Positions 53,397 through 64,000 of a stretch of DNA of 64,000 nt are shown in pieces. This DNA comes from Gigaspora rosea (lineage: Eukaryota; Glomeromycota; Glomeromycetes; Diversisporales; Gigasporaceae): positions 198,821 to 262,820 of the forward strand of contig QKWP01000227.1 of NCBI GenBank assembly GCA_003550325.1, read 5' to 3'. Position 1 is the stretch's first letter. The number at the start of each line of letters is the position of its first letter. The notes below the pieces were generated by a model that ran no database searches, was not told the origin of the DNA, and saw nothing but the letters and a program-made list of their open reading frames with translations. A program made the translations under genes and the position numbers.

Positions 53397-53708
53397 CTGT
53401 ATGTGTTAGAAATTAAGCTACCTTTTTGGCCAAAAAATTACACAAAAAATCGTAAAGTAGCTTATTTTCGAAATATAGCATTTTTGAAAAAATTGAAAAA
53501 CGTACTAATAAAAAGTTATCCAAATAATACTAAACCTTTAATATAGGTGTATTTTGATGTGCTGAACAACTTACTTAATCGACTTTTTGAAGTTTACTTA
53601 GTAGAAAAAAGTTTTATATGTAGCAACTGCTAACAAATTTTTTAAGATTTTTAAAAAAAATCAGGGAGTAGCTTATTTAGGTAGTAGCTTATTTTTAAAC
53701 ATATACGG
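53397..53708. repeat. 312-bp Tc1/mariner-like MITE, TSD TA
   Basis: Ends CTGTATGTGTTAGAAATTAA and complement CCGTATATGTTTAAAAATAA, flanked by TA. It shares 'TGCTGAACAACTTACTTAAT' and 'TATATGTAGCAACTGCTAA' with 47125-47437 and has almost the same length. Noncoding. Confidence 0.8.
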
Positions 53709-55188
53709 TACTTGATATTCTTTTGTTTTTTGCTTATTAATTATTTAATATATTTGATTAATAAAAATTTTTTTTATATAGTGATGGGAAATTAAAATTA
53801 ATAAATATAATCAAAAATCTATTTAATTTTGCTTCCTGTATAATAAGCTAAATTATTTAAAATAGGCTTAAGTGTAAATATTGCAAAAATTCAGTTGAAT
53901 CAAAGGTATTTATGTTATTTCATTTTGTTTATTAATTTATTTAATATATTTGATTAATAAATTTTTTTTTACATTGCGATAAGAAATTAAAATTAATAAA
54001 TATATAATAAAAATCCATTTATTGTTTAAAACTTTTTAATATTTATATTCACATGTATGGGTTAAACTTAAAACTTAGTATATTTTTAAATTTTAATGAA
54101 ATAATTTAAATTTTAATAAAATATTTAAACAACTTTTTCTGATGATCACTTGTACAAATTTTTGAACAAAAAAAAAATCAAAAATTTTTTAGTTAAAGAC
54201 GAAGCAGCTACTAAAACTAGTTTTTATAAAGGTCAACCTTTTTTCCTATTTTCAGGACTCCTTTATATATTCGGCATGCAAGCCAAAAGCGTCAGTTGTA
54301 CAAAATAACTGGTAGTGGATACCCTTGGCAAGGCATTTTCTTGTGCAGTATTATATAATTTTTATTGTTAGAGCATGCCATTTATTATATAATATTTTCT
54401 ACTTAGTAGCTACCTCTACCCATGTATGGTGTGATCATTTTATCTAATTCTAATTGATTAATATAATATATAAACATAATCCCTACCTCTGACCATGTAT
54501 CAATAGTAAAAATTACATAATAAATAGCATGCCCCTTACTTGTAAATTTTGTTTTTCTTTTTTGGTTTGTTTTTTTATTTCTTTGTATCACTTAGTAGCA
54601 CTACGCTATCATGTACTATCACTTTTTGCCTTTTTCTTTTTCTTTCTATTTGTTTTATTTAATTTTATTTGATAGGTTTTTCACCCTTTTATTTTTTTTT
54701 TATTTTTATTTTGTTATATCTTTTTTCTAGTAGAATACCTCTACTTAGGAAGCTAAAGGAAGAAGGTTTAAAAATTAGACAGTCATGATAAGGCATTCTG
54801 ATTTAAACTAAGTTTGGAACAGTATGGCAAGTTGCATTTAAGAATTCGTCAGAATAAATGAAATGTTGAATGATGTTGATTTGGAGTTTAAATAACTATT
54901 TGCATATGTTTTCAATTGCAATTTTCTTAAATAAAAGTGTTGGTGAGGCTGCCTAAGTTCAAAAAAAAAATAAAATATTTTAAATTTTAAATATAATAAT
55001 GTGATAAAAATTATAAAGCTACTTTTGCAAAATTAAGTTATTTAATTAAACATAAATAAATTTATAAAGAATTCAGAAAGTTTATAAAATAATAGTTAAA
55101 ATACTCAAAAAGTTAAGTATAAATATATTAAGTTTAAACTATAATAAAGATTTTAACATAATTATTAGTACTATAGTAAATCTCTTAA
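53709..55188. other. AT-rich region with a direct repeat, no gene seen
   Basis: About 100 bp containing 'TATTTAATATATTTGATTAA' and 'GAAATTAAAATTAATAAATA' occurs at 53735-53835 and again at 53928-54025. 'CCATGTATGGTGTGATCATT' and 'GACCATGTATCAATAG' near 54420-54510 are partial repeats. No coding frame resembles a protein family. Confidence 0.5.
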
Positions 55189-55723
55189 TTGATGATTCAT
55201 ATAAGATCGGCACTATTACCATATTGGGACAATAGTAAATTTTGGGGATAAGTACAATATAAACTTTTATTATATGCTGAAATCTGACAAATGTGACTAT
55301 GAAAAATGCTTTTTTATTAAGTTCATGGCTCAAGCCAATTAATTGAAAGTTTTAGAGTTCACTGAGACGCATCTAATAGTAGTTAGATCATTCAAATCGG
55401 TCCAGTGTACGCTGAGATATCGCTAAAAAACGTTTGGCCGACTATATAAAATTCTATGTAAACAAACTAGAAATTTTATATAGTTGGTCAATCATTTTTT
55501 AGTGATATCTCAGCGTATACTGGACCAATTTGAATAACCCAACTACCATTAGATGCGTCTCAGTGAGCTTTACAACTTTTAATTAATTGACTTGAGCTAT
55601 TAACTTAATAAAAAAATTACTTTTCATAGTAACGGTTGTCAAATTTCAGCATATAATAAAAAACATAGTAATTTCCCCCAAATTCTAATATAAAAATAGT
55701 GCCGATCTTATCCGGATCAGTAA
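55189..55723. repeat. TTAA-flanked foldback element, 535 bp
   Basis: TTAA at 55185-55188 and 55724-55727. The arms carry 'ATAAGATCGGCACTATT' and its complement, 'GAGACGCATCTAATAGTAGT' and 'GGTCCAGTGTACGCTGAGAT' with complements, folding almost end to end. It is the same family as 50629-51526. Confidence 0.8.
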
Positions 55724-55759
55724 TTAAGTGCATAATCTAAGTTAATAGCTATTATATAA

Positions 55760-56323
55760 AGGGACTGCCTATTTCCACCATGGTATTTTGCTATTTCCAC
55801 TATGGTTACACAAAAGGTTACTATTTTTAGATTTTAATATAATATTGTATATTATAATTTTAATTATTTTTAATTGGCCCAACTTGATTTAGGTTACCAA
55901 AACAAAACTCTATAATGTTATATAATATTAATAGCATGTAACCAAAAATTATTTTTGCGAAAACAATGCACCGGGCCTTTGTGTAATGTATGTGCATATG
56001 TTGTATATCCAGTATATGTACTATGATTAGATGTTGCTTTGAACCTAGATTTAGGGTTAGAGTGAACCAGAATTATGTCTAACCCGACAGGGCATTATCA
56101 TAATAGCATTAAGCTTAATGCTGGCTAACCCAACCAAAATAAGACTTGTGTAATATTATACAACATTAGTATCATGTAACCAAAAATTATTTTTGCAAAA
56201 ACAATACACTGGGTCTTTGTATAACATAAGTGCATATATTATTTTGAATTCTAAAAATAGAAAATCTTGTATAACCATAGTGGAAATAGCAAAATACCAT
56301 GGTGGAAATAGTAGCTCTCTTAA
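55760..56323. repeat. Foldback element with internal 100-bp direct repeat
   Basis: The arm 'CTATTTCCACCATGGTATTT' (55771) pairs with 'AAATACCATGGTGGAAATAG' (56294), extending for about 55 bp. Inside, a segment with 'TGTAACCAAAAATTATTTTT' and 'CTTTGTGTAATGTATGTGCA' (55930) is repeated at about 56175. Exact ends and TSD are unclear. Confidence 0.65.
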
Positions 56324-56649
56324 ATATGAATTACTTTTATCTATTAATTAATACTAGTTTGATATAAAAACAATAAACACAAAAAACAAATATGTGGTAG
56401 AATAATACAAAATTTGGGCTGATCTAAAATAAAAACAAATATAATGATTGGTAGTATATATAAATATTATACAAATATGCAAAGATTGTCTCTTTAAAGA
56501 TTTTAAATTATAGATTTTTAAAAGAGGGTTTTTTAGAGTTAGGTTTATACTTGCTAGCCAAATTCAAACAAATTTCAAACCTCTAAAATCAAATCAAACA
56601 AATGATTCTAAAATTTTATAAGTATATTATATATAGCTATAAGAATATA

Positions 56650-57625
56650 TAGGCCAGTGCAAAATATAGATACCAACACGATGATGATAAAATATTTTTT
56701 TACCAAGTTAATACAAGTATTTAAAATTTTAATTTATTATTTTGGTTTTTAAGTTTATTTTAATATAATTTTTATTAAAATTTTAAATTAAAAAAAATTT
56801 TACTAGAGAATGATTTCCTCGATTTCAAGATCTTTGTTATCATTTTCAATAAAAGCAACATATTCATTCATATTTCTTATATTCATATTTCTTATATTTC
56901 TTTGCCCTGGTGAGCAATGTTTTTTAAAAATTCATGATAGTTTTAGAGCTAATCTTTTTAGTAAATGCTTCAAATAATTTGTTTCGAATAGAAAGCACTA
57001 AAATATCATTTCAAATAATAGCCACGAAAAGCTACATTTTCTGCTGACTTATACAATATATTAAAACATTCACCATGTCTGTAATAATATTCTAAAACAT
57101 GTAAAATTCAAAATAACTGCCATTTTGAAATCTTATAACCTTTTTCTTCAAGTTTTTGCTACAGTACAAGTGTAGAAAGAGAAAGTTTGCAAATATAACC
57201 AAATTGAGTATAACTTCAGCAATATTTGGATTAAGTTTTTTTTTGGGTAGCCAGGTAATTTGGGTACTGTTAATTGTTTATTTTCACTTTTATATTACTT
57301 ACACAATCATAGTTTTACACAATTCCTAGAACCGGGCAACAAGCTTGTATAGTTGCACATGTTCTTGTTGCTTCTGATCTTGCCAATACTTCAAAAAGTA
57401 TTGGCGGGTGCTAAAAATTATTCTTTTTTTATTAAGAGTTATTGGACTTTGGTCTCTTTTTAAATCATCCATTTTGATAAAAAAAAATCAACCTTAAATT
57501 AAGCTTATTGATTATATTTACTTTTTTTGTAATTTTTAGTTGCATATAAATTAATTGTCAAATTTTCTATCAGTGAAAAATTTTAAATAATGATTTTCAT
57601 GTATCTATATTTTTGCACTGGCCCA
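56650..57625. mobile_element. 976-bp Tc1/mariner-like TIR element, TSD TA, with one decayed gene inside
   Basis: Left end TAGGCCAGTGCAAAATATAG and complement of the right end TGGGCCAGTGCAAAAATATA, each next to TA. The ends agree with those of 8042-10898 and 50309-52129. Unlike most MITEs here it encloses a gene-length coding relic (minus strand). The flanking foldback element supplies the empty site. Confidence 0.75.
56813..57472 (-). pseudogene. Decayed single gene carried by the Tc1-like element, family not recognised
   Basis: An ATG at 57472 opens 48 codons ('MDDLKRDQSPITLNKKRI', 'STRQYFLKYWQDQKQQEHVQ', 'LYKLVARF') before a stop. Further along the strand, after frame changes, come 'QKLEEKGYKISKWQLF', 'LEYYYRHGECFNILYKSAEN', 'SIRNKLFEAFTKKI' and finally 'MNEYVAFIENDNKDLEIEEI' ending at TAG 56813-56815. 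The span is about 220 codons. It could be a very short or damaged transposase or a captured gene. I see no clear DDE motif. A search with the separate peptides would decide. Confidence 0.4.
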
Positions 57626-57872
57626 TATTTAATTTATTTAAACAAAGATTATTAACAAAATTTTTGAGTTATGAGTTTGGTCAACCCCTTTGGGTTTGTC
57701 CACTTTAAGTAAATTTAAAGTGGACAAACCCAAAGGATCTGGCCAAACTCATAGCTCAAAAATTTTATTAATAATCTTTATTTAAATAAATCAAATATAT
57801 TCTTATAGCTATAGATGATATACTTATAAAATTTTAGAATTATTCATTTGATTTAATTTTAGGGGTTTGGGA

Positions 57873-59378
57873 TTTGTTCAGCATAACAGAAATTTTATAT
57901 ATGCATAAGATTTTTATATATAAAAATCATATAAAAGGTGGATGTTATATATTAAAGGAATTATCTATTCTTTATGAAACTTTGCAAGACCATTTGTTAG
58001 ATGTATTGCAAATGAATTTTAGTGACCCATTACTGAGATCATTGAGTTTGCAAGACTTTTATTAAGGGTAGTTTTTTTTATAGCAGATAATAATATATAA
58101 ACAAAATTATTATTATTATTTTTTTTTAATATTTTAGTAACAATTCAAAAAGATAAGGTTAGCAGTTTTGTTATTTCATTCTTTAGCTGCCTTATATTTG
58201 AACTACAGTGCAGGAACCCTTAAATCAACAAGTGAAATTGATAATTTTTAAAATGTTATAAAAAAATAACTAGTATAGCTAGAACAATTTTTTTCTATAG
58301 AAATGTAGAGAAAGACTTTAAGAATAAAGCTATAGAATTTGTTTTTAATTTATTAAGTTTAACTAGTTTTGAAAAGGCTTAAAGTTAACTATTTTTATTA
58401 ATAAACGTAAAATTTGGCCGCTATAATTTTGGCCAGAATTACTAGAATGCCAGCCAGAATTAGCAAAATTATAAAAAAATTTTTAAAAAAGGTAAAATTT
58501 TTTTTATACTATATTTTTGTGTGTTTTTTTTTTTTTTTATAAAATTTTCTGCAATTTTATTGGCTCTGACCCAATCTGACCCAACTTCCGATGCAACCCA
58601 AAATTTTGCCGCATATATAGGACTAGTTGATTTAAGGATTCCTGTACTGTATGAGAAAATTTCTAAAGTTCATGGCTTTTATAAGGTGTAATTTTTGTAA
58701 TAAGCATTATATATACATACTATATTCTTTTTTAGTACTAATTATAAAAGGTTATTATGGCAAGTATTAACAATAACAATATAGCAATATAGCATTTTTG
58801 TGTTTTTTATTTTATCTTCTTTATATTTACAAATCTTTTACTTTAAAATATTTAGGTTCTTTTTAGATTGTAGAAATTGTATAATTTATAGTTTATTGTA
58901 GTTTGCTAAGTTGTACTATAGGGTTTGTAGATGCATATGGGATCCTTGCTAGAAAAACCACCCTTCAACATTTTCTGATCAGATAATTTCAGACAAATTT
59001 AGAGCAACATGCCAATTTTTATATAAATATAAATCATCTTTTGCCTTTATTGATTCAATAGTTCATCAAATAAACTTTTGAATCATTAAGTCATAAGATG
59101 ATTTGTATACAAATAAAAACTAGTATGTTTGTTTAAGTTTGTCTGAATTAGCCCGATCAGAAAATGCCAAAGGATAATTTTTCTTGTAAAGATTCTATAT
59201 ATGTAAACTTACTTATAACTATAAAATAAGTATAATACATATTGTATTAACTAATAACAATTGTAACAATAGAATAAAAAGAGTACTTTACTATTTATCA
59301 TTATATATAATTATAATAAAATTTGCAATGAAACAAAAAAATTTACTCTTGAATATTTTAAGTTAAATATTACCGTAA
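57873..59378. other. AT-rich region, no gene seen
   Basis: Contains a segment (58420-58620) with 'TTTGGCC' and 'GGCCAGAAT' motifs and a T-run, and a foldback around 58960-59165 ('TTTT-CTGATCAGATAATTTC' and 'GCCCGATCAGAAAATGCC'). The short frame at 57874-58065 has no family resemblance. Confidence 0.5.
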
Positions 59379-60262
59379 GGGCAGTGTCATTAATCACCTG
59401 ATTATTTTTTATCAGAGGTCTACCCCCTCCCTCTTTCTTAATATATAAATAGTCAGGTTCTTATTAGGGTTCCAAACAGTCACCCGGGTAGCCGTGTACC
59501 CAACCACCCGACCCAAAATTTTTATCAACTGGGTCAGACTTTTAGCAAATCGGTTGACTCGAAACCTTTTACTAATCGGGTGACCCGAAATTCAGATGAT
59601 TGGGTTGTCATGTGCCATTACGCAGCATATGACAACCAATTATCTACCTAGCAAATAAATTTGAACTTAAGCATTACAGCTATTTCATAATTTCTGAAGC
59701 ACTGAAAAAATTGCCGATAACCGAATTGATAAGTTATCGAGTCGGAATCAATAAGTTACCAGCTTCAGCCGAACACAGAAACTTATCAATTGGGTTATCG
59801 GCAATTTTTTCAGTGTTTCAGAAAATATAAAAACAGCTGTAAACCCGAATCCCCCACACTGATTTCGTCATTGTTTCTGCATGGTTGCACTAACAACTTT
59901 TGGCTCTAAAAAAGCTCTCAATTTTTTGAATAAATTATAACTTATTTCACAGCTTATTAAAAGCACATATTGAACTAATTTCTTTTATGGATAACTGATT
60001 ATCCGGTTTTAGTTTTGGGTACCTGGTTGATGAGAGTAACCCGATAGGTCACAGGCAAAGGTTTTTTAATCGGGTATCCGGGTCACCCGATTATATCCGG
60101 GTGACCCGTTTTGGTTTTGGATACCCGGTTGGAGAAGGTGTTGACCCGACGAGTCACGGGTAGCGATTTTCAAACCGGTTTGGAACCCTAGTTCTTATAT
60201 ATAATTTCAACTTTTTTTACCCCCTCCCCCCCTAAAAAATCACCTGATTTTTGTTACTCCCC
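59379..60262 (+). mobile_element. PIF/Harbinger-like MITE, TSD TAA, split by a hAT-like element
   Basis: Starts GGGCAGTGTCATTAATCACC and ends 'TTTTTGTTACTCCCC', with TAA at 59376-59378 and 60263-60265. Without the insertion at 59465-60190 it would be about 150 bp, the same as the other two family members. Confidence 0.88.
59465..60190. repeat. 726-bp hAT-like element, TSD GTTCTTAT, less AT-rich than surroundings
   Basis: Ends TAGGGTTCCAAAC and (complement of right) TAGGGTTCCAAACCGG. Identical octamers GTTCTTAT at 59457-59464 and 60191-60198. Dense 'ACCCGGTTG', 'CGGGTGACCCG' and 'ATCGGGTTA' repeats in both orientations. A second internal inverted repeat lies at 59690-59830 (arms 'GAAGCACTGAAAAAATTGCC' and its complement). 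No ORF. Confidence 0.92.
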
Positions 60263-60265
60263 TAA

Positions 60266-61090
60266 TAAAATTAATTTTTAATCGAATTTAGACCTTTGTT
60301 ACGTATATATATATGACCAAATTTTAGATATTATACCAGATATATATAAATTACTGTATTATCATTATCACTTATTACTAGTTATAGTATTAATAAATAT
60401 TAGCTAATTATATTTGATGATGATCATTTGATATAACAGCCAATAAAAAGAAACTTTTGTCATGCTGATTTGTTCAGGTTTGGCTAGCAAGTATAGTTAG
60501 GTTAGAGTTAGGGTTTGGAGTTAGTTTTAATAATAAAAGCTATAAGTAGATTTTGGTAGGATTTATATTTTTAAATTTACTTTTGAATATTTTAAGTTAA
60601 ATATTAACAAAATTAATTTTTTAATCGAATTTAGACCTATATTACATATGTATATACAACCAAATTTTAGATATTATACCAGATATATATAAATTCTGTA
60701 TTATCATTATCACTTATTACTAGTTACAGTATTAATAAATACTAGGAAAATGGAAACCATTTAGGGTCCAAAGGACCAAATATAAGCCAATAGGCATCAG
60801 TTGGATTGTTTTGATTGTTGTTTTTTTTACGTTACACCTGATCTAGCCAATCAAAATTCGTAATTTGCGGACACACACACAAGCAGGTCACTATGACTCT
60901 ACCGTAATGTCCTTCGGACAATTAGCTAATTATATTTGATGATAATCATCTAATATAACAGCCAATAAAAAGTTTGTTATGCTAATTTGTTTGGATTTGC
61001 CAGCAAGTATAGTTAGGTTAGAGTTAGGGTTAGAGTTAGTTTTAATAATAAAAGCTATAAGTAGATTTTGGTAGAATTTATATTTTAAAT
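60266..61090 (+). repeat. Two tandem copies of a 343-bp unit
   Basis: The unit starting 'AATTTTTAATCGAATTTAGA' at about 60270 is repeated at about 60611 with few differences. Each holds 'ATTATACCAGATATATATAA', 'GTTAGGTTAGAGTTAGGG' and 'GTAGATTTTGGTAG'. The left flank of the 59379 MITE matches the unit's end, so a third partial copy existed there. The second copy is split by 60739-60919. Confidence 0.75.
60739..60919 (+). repeat. 180-bp insertion of a CTAGGAAAATGG family element
   Basis: Begins CTAGGAAAATGGAAACCATT and ends 'GTCCTTCGGACAAT'. It is absent from the first tandem copy (empty site 'AATAAATATTAGCTAATT'). It contains a 'GGGTCCAAAGGACC' hairpin and an ACACACAC run. A diverged inverted relative is at 62293-62448. 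The type is unclear (MITE or SINE). Confidence 0.65.
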
Positions 61091-62292
61091 CAAAAGCCCC
61101 TAATTTCCAGCTTCAGCTATTTCTAGCTTCAGATATAATATTTATTATTATGGATTATTATAAAACTGGATTACTGTGAAATTTGGAGATCTCAATTTGA
61201 AAATATAAGCCCTACTAAAATCTACCTATACTCTTTCCCTAATAATTCTAACTCTAAACCCTAACTTAACTATAAAAAAAATCTAACAAAAAAAGGCCTA
61301 AAAAATTTTAAAAATCTGAAATAAAATAAGTTCATATTTTATAATAATCTTATTTCATAATAATCTGTAACATTTATTATTTAATTTATTCTTTGGTGGA
61401 GATTATCTAAAGCCAACAAATTTTATATATAGGCACCAATTTTTTAGCCGCAGTATAATATAATTGGCCAATAAAAATGCAGAAAAATTTAATATAAATT
61501 TAAATTTTATTAATAAATTTTTTAAAATTTGTTAATAAATTTAAATTTTGTTATGTTTTTTTATATATAAATGCCAAATTTTTAAAATATATATTACTAT
61601 AAATTAATATAAATTTCTTAAATGATAGCTTCCGTGATCTGCACCATATTTCTTAATTTTGTGAGTCTGAAGAATTTATTTACAATTTAAATTCACTTAG
61701 TTGTGAGTATAGAGAATTTCATTAGTATTTAATTTAAAATTAGGGCATGAATTATTCCAATAAATTACAAATTAATACTCAATCTTTGTAAATTTGAGAT
61801 ACTTTCTGTCCCATGACAACATTGTTTGTATAGTTACTTATGCATATATATGGGCATCTAACAAGATATCAGATGTACAAGATATTAAAGTTAATTTAAT
61901 ATTATGATACTCTAGGATTATAATCCGGATAATTCATATCCTTAATCCAATATATATTATGGATCTATCTGGTCAAAATTAAAGGATACGGATATTCAAG
62001 TTCAATTTGAATTATTGGATCTATCAGGATTGGTCAGATTACAGATCAAAGTTCTCATTTTTTCATAAAATAATTGTCTGTTATATATAAAAATAGGATG
62101 TACTGTATTTCACGTAAATCAACTAATTGTTATCTGATTGCATGATTGTAAAAGATTTGTAAAAGATTGTAAATATTGTAATATGTGTTTTTTTGGTCAA
62201 AATTCAATAAAAATATATTTATTTTTAATAAAATTTGTCATCCATATCTATGCTTATTAAAATTATATGCAACCGGACAACAATTAAATAAT
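61091..62292. other. Repeat-rich intergenic, no gene seen
   Basis: 61190-61380 is an inverted copy of the core at 14340-14480 and 60500-60590 ('CCTACTAAAATCTACCTATA', 'CTAACTCTAAACCCTAACTT'). 61440-61600 has 'GGCCAATAAAAATGCAG'. 61915-62060 has degenerate 'GGATCTATC', 'ATCCGGATAATTC' motifs like those at 13574-14062. I see no coding signal. Confidence 0.5.
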
Positions 62293-62448
62293 TGTTCAAG
62301 TGATGATTGTCCGAAGCGTAGCAAGGACTATATAGTACGATTTTGTGTTGGATTCCAGTCAGTGCAGCCAATCAGCTATAGAGATCAACACGGATCAGCC
62401 CGATGTTTATTCTTGGCTTCGGACACTAACGGGTATCCATTTTCCTAG
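62293..62448 (-). repeat. Inverted relative of the 60739-60919 element
   Basis: On the minus strand it starts CTAGGAAAATGGATACCCGT and contains 'GTGTCCGAAG', ending near 'CTTCGGACAATCATC'. The plus-strand 87-codon frame across it (62185-62448) is judged incidental. Confidence 0.5.
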
Positions 62449-62637
62449 TTATAGTAATGGTAAGGGTGTGTAGCGATCTACAAGGTTGATCAAAAAGTAC
62501 ATCAAATCGTTTAACAATTTAATAGATTTATTAGTTGTGTACATACAGGATTTTCAAGTTTTAGTAATATCAAGATCCATTTGAACGGAATCAGCTTGAG
62601 ACAAATCAAATAAACAATTATTATTATTTTAACTAAA

Positions 62638-63954
62638 TCAATATAATATAAATTTAATACAATATATTAGTTGAAAAATACTTTTAATCGCTTTCGAAAT
62701 TGATTTTGTGCTAATAATTTTGCTGGTATACATTTCATCAGGATGCTTTGATATTGGCAATGATTTAATAACTTTATCTGCTTCTAAGAATTGTTTTTTA
62801 ATTTCATTATCTTCTGAACTAGCTAACTTTTTAAGCCAATCTTCTATTTTATTATGAATATCCCATGCATTAGGCCGTTTTTGTAAATCAGAATCCATAC
62901 ATTGCTTTGCTAATTCAACATAGCACTTAGGAGTTTCAGGTGCAAACTCAGGTCGTAATCCTTTGCAAATATCAACTGAAAGTTTTAAATCAAAATTACG
63001 TCCATCAAAAGGTCTTTGTCCAGTTGTCATTTCTGACATAATAACTCCAAACCCATAAATATCTGTTGCTTTTGTAAACTGCTGCTCGCCTAATAAAACT
63101 TCTGGTGCAACATAGGGCATAACTCCATAAATATCTCCTTCTAAAACTTTTTCATCTGTTTTTCTAGACAATCCTAAATCTGCAATATATGATGTGATAT
63201 TATCTTGCAAAATGTTGCCACTATGAAAATCAGCATGAATGTATTCTGCGTAGTAGTGAATATTATCTAACTCTTTAGAAATATCTTTAAGTATTTGCAA
63301 TTTAGTCTGCCATGTAAGGTCGCAAAAATTTTTTCTTAAATATTTATAAAGACTCCCATCATTAGCGTATTAAAATACCATCAAGTATTCTTTTGTTTCG
63401 GTATTTTGAGTTATGCCATATATTGCGAGCTTAGTAGAGTTTATTTTACATGCCATAAGACTTTTGAACTTTAAGTTTAAACAATGAATTAGTTCAAACA
63501 ACTAACTATTAGATAAATTATTAAAACAATAAATAAATTAACATACTTCTTTTAAAAAATCATTATTATTTTCCTTAGAACTGGCCAACGTCTTGAGTGC
63601 AACGATGCTGGATGGTTCACGCACTTTTTTATAAATATCGTTATCACTGTCCTTAATAGTTTCAACTTTTCGTTTGTCATCCAACCAGGTTGCTGAATAT
63701 ACAGAGCCAAATCCTCCTTTACCAATTTTTTTAACGCCTGATAATCTATCAAATGGAATCCATTCAATCACATCTTCATATTTAAAGGTTCTAAGTTGGA
63801 ATGTTTTCATGCAATCGTCAATATTTTTATTTCCGCTTGTCCACCTTGTTGCTATGTCAGGATCGCGATCGTATGATAGACACCATGCGGGCTGAGTGTT
63901 ATCTTCATTACAATGTGCACATTTTCCATGTTTAGAATTTCTATATAATATATA
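62638..63954 (-). pseudogene. TKL-type protein kinase gene with zinc-finger-like N-terminus and one in-frame stop; 5' end near the window edge
   Basis: Exon at about 63954-63547 reads 'NSKHGKCAHCNEDNTQPAWC' (Cys pairs), 'ATRWTSGNKNIDDCMKTFQ', 'VIEWIPFDRLSGVKK' and 'IGKGGFGSVYSATWLDDKRK', then 'IVALKTLASSKENNNDFLKE' with the VAIK lysine, ending at a GTATGT donor. The second exon, 63468-62638, opens 'FKSLMACKINSTKLAIYGIT', has TAA (near 63370) where relatives have Q ('LMVF-stop-YANDGSLY'), then 'YIHADFHSGNIL' (catalytic Asp), 'IADLGLSRKTDEK', 'MPYVAPEVLLGEQQFTKATD', 'IYGFGVIMSEMTTGQRPFDG' and 'CMDSDLQKRPNAWDIHNKIE'. Everything but the one stop is intact: it may be a recent pseudogene, an allelic null or a sequencing error. 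First exon(s) lie beyond 63954 or outside the window. Confidence 0.8.
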
Positions 63955-64000
63955 ATTGCATCTACGGTTTTAAACTTCATATCGAATGTAAATTATTTTT
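63955..64000. other. Window edge, probable intron or 5' part of the kinase gene
   Basis: 'AAACCGTAG' just upstream of the exon could be a splice acceptor on the minus strand. Too little sequence to say more. Confidence 0.35.

Larger units (their letters stand above)
56577..57872. mobile_element. Foldback element split by a Tc1-like element
   Basis: The left arm 'CCTCTAAAATCAAATCAAAC' pairs with the complement of 'TTTGATTTAATTTTAGGGG' at the right. Another strong inverted repeat 'GGTTTGTCCACTTTAA' lies in the centre at 57703-57735. The Tc1-like element 56650-57625 lies in the left arm, and the right arm at about 57785-57800 shows the uninterrupted sequence. Confidence 0.65.

Noticed and set aside
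62185-62448. 87-codon plus-strand frame as a gene
   Set aside because: Half of it lies over a repeat shared with 60739-60919 in the opposite orientation, and it has no family resemblance.
251-63954. Possible reassigned TAA/TAG (Gln) genetic code
   Set aside because: The two intact genes contain no in-frame TAA or TAG and end at normal stops. Stops at Gln positions occur only in sequences that are damaged in other ways, apart from the kinase at 62638.

Overview
The window looks like a nuclear contig from an arbuscular mycorrhizal fungus (Glomeromycotina, Rhizophagus-like). It is very AT-rich. Genes have short GT-AG introns of about 75-190 bp. The host proteins belong to families expanded in this lineage: TKL-type kinases with an 'IHADFHSGNIL'-style catalytic loop, Sel1 repeats, TPR repeats and a SAM-like domain family. 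The species assignment is inferred from recalled family signatures, not from a search.

Only two host genes look intact, both on the minus strand and head-to-tail: a five-exon zinc alcohol dehydrogenase (17926-19308, 349 aa) and a six-exon TKL kinase (19804-22655, 531 aa) with a C4 zinc finger and a myristoylation-like N-terminus. A third kinase gene (62638-63940, minus, partial or near the window edge) has one in-frame stop. The other host coding sequence is debris: a kinase C-lobe (1848-2160), a coiled-coil protein (251-650), Sel1 repeats (9545-9760), a SAM-like protein (16330-17019), a kinase-Sel1 fragment (27312-27960) and a TPR fragment (45308-45530).

The rest is almost all transposon. 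Two related LINEs are present: a 5' part at 11082-13560 (plus) and a 7.5-kb degenerate copy at 29861-37400 (minus) with ORF1, endonuclease, reverse transcriptase and RNase H. There is one LTR-flanked fossil (25063-28463). Many terminal-inverted-repeat (TIR) elements can be delimited exactly by target-site duplications (TSDs): hAT-like (8 bp), Tc1/mariner-like (TA), PIF/Harbinger-like (TTA/TAA), Mutator-like (9 bp) and TTAA-type. Nesting is extreme. The 42383-46267 hAT-like element holds up to four further levels, the innermost an 840-bp palindrome built of palindromes.

The most interesting pattern is that fragments of signalling-type genes (Sel1, kinase-Sel1, TPR) sit inside three unrelated transposon classes, as if mobile elements in this genome repeatedly pick up such genes. 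Within the limits of reading by eye, no CRISPR array, rRNA or confident tRNA gene is seen. A 39-base run of N at 38193-38231 is an assembly gap.
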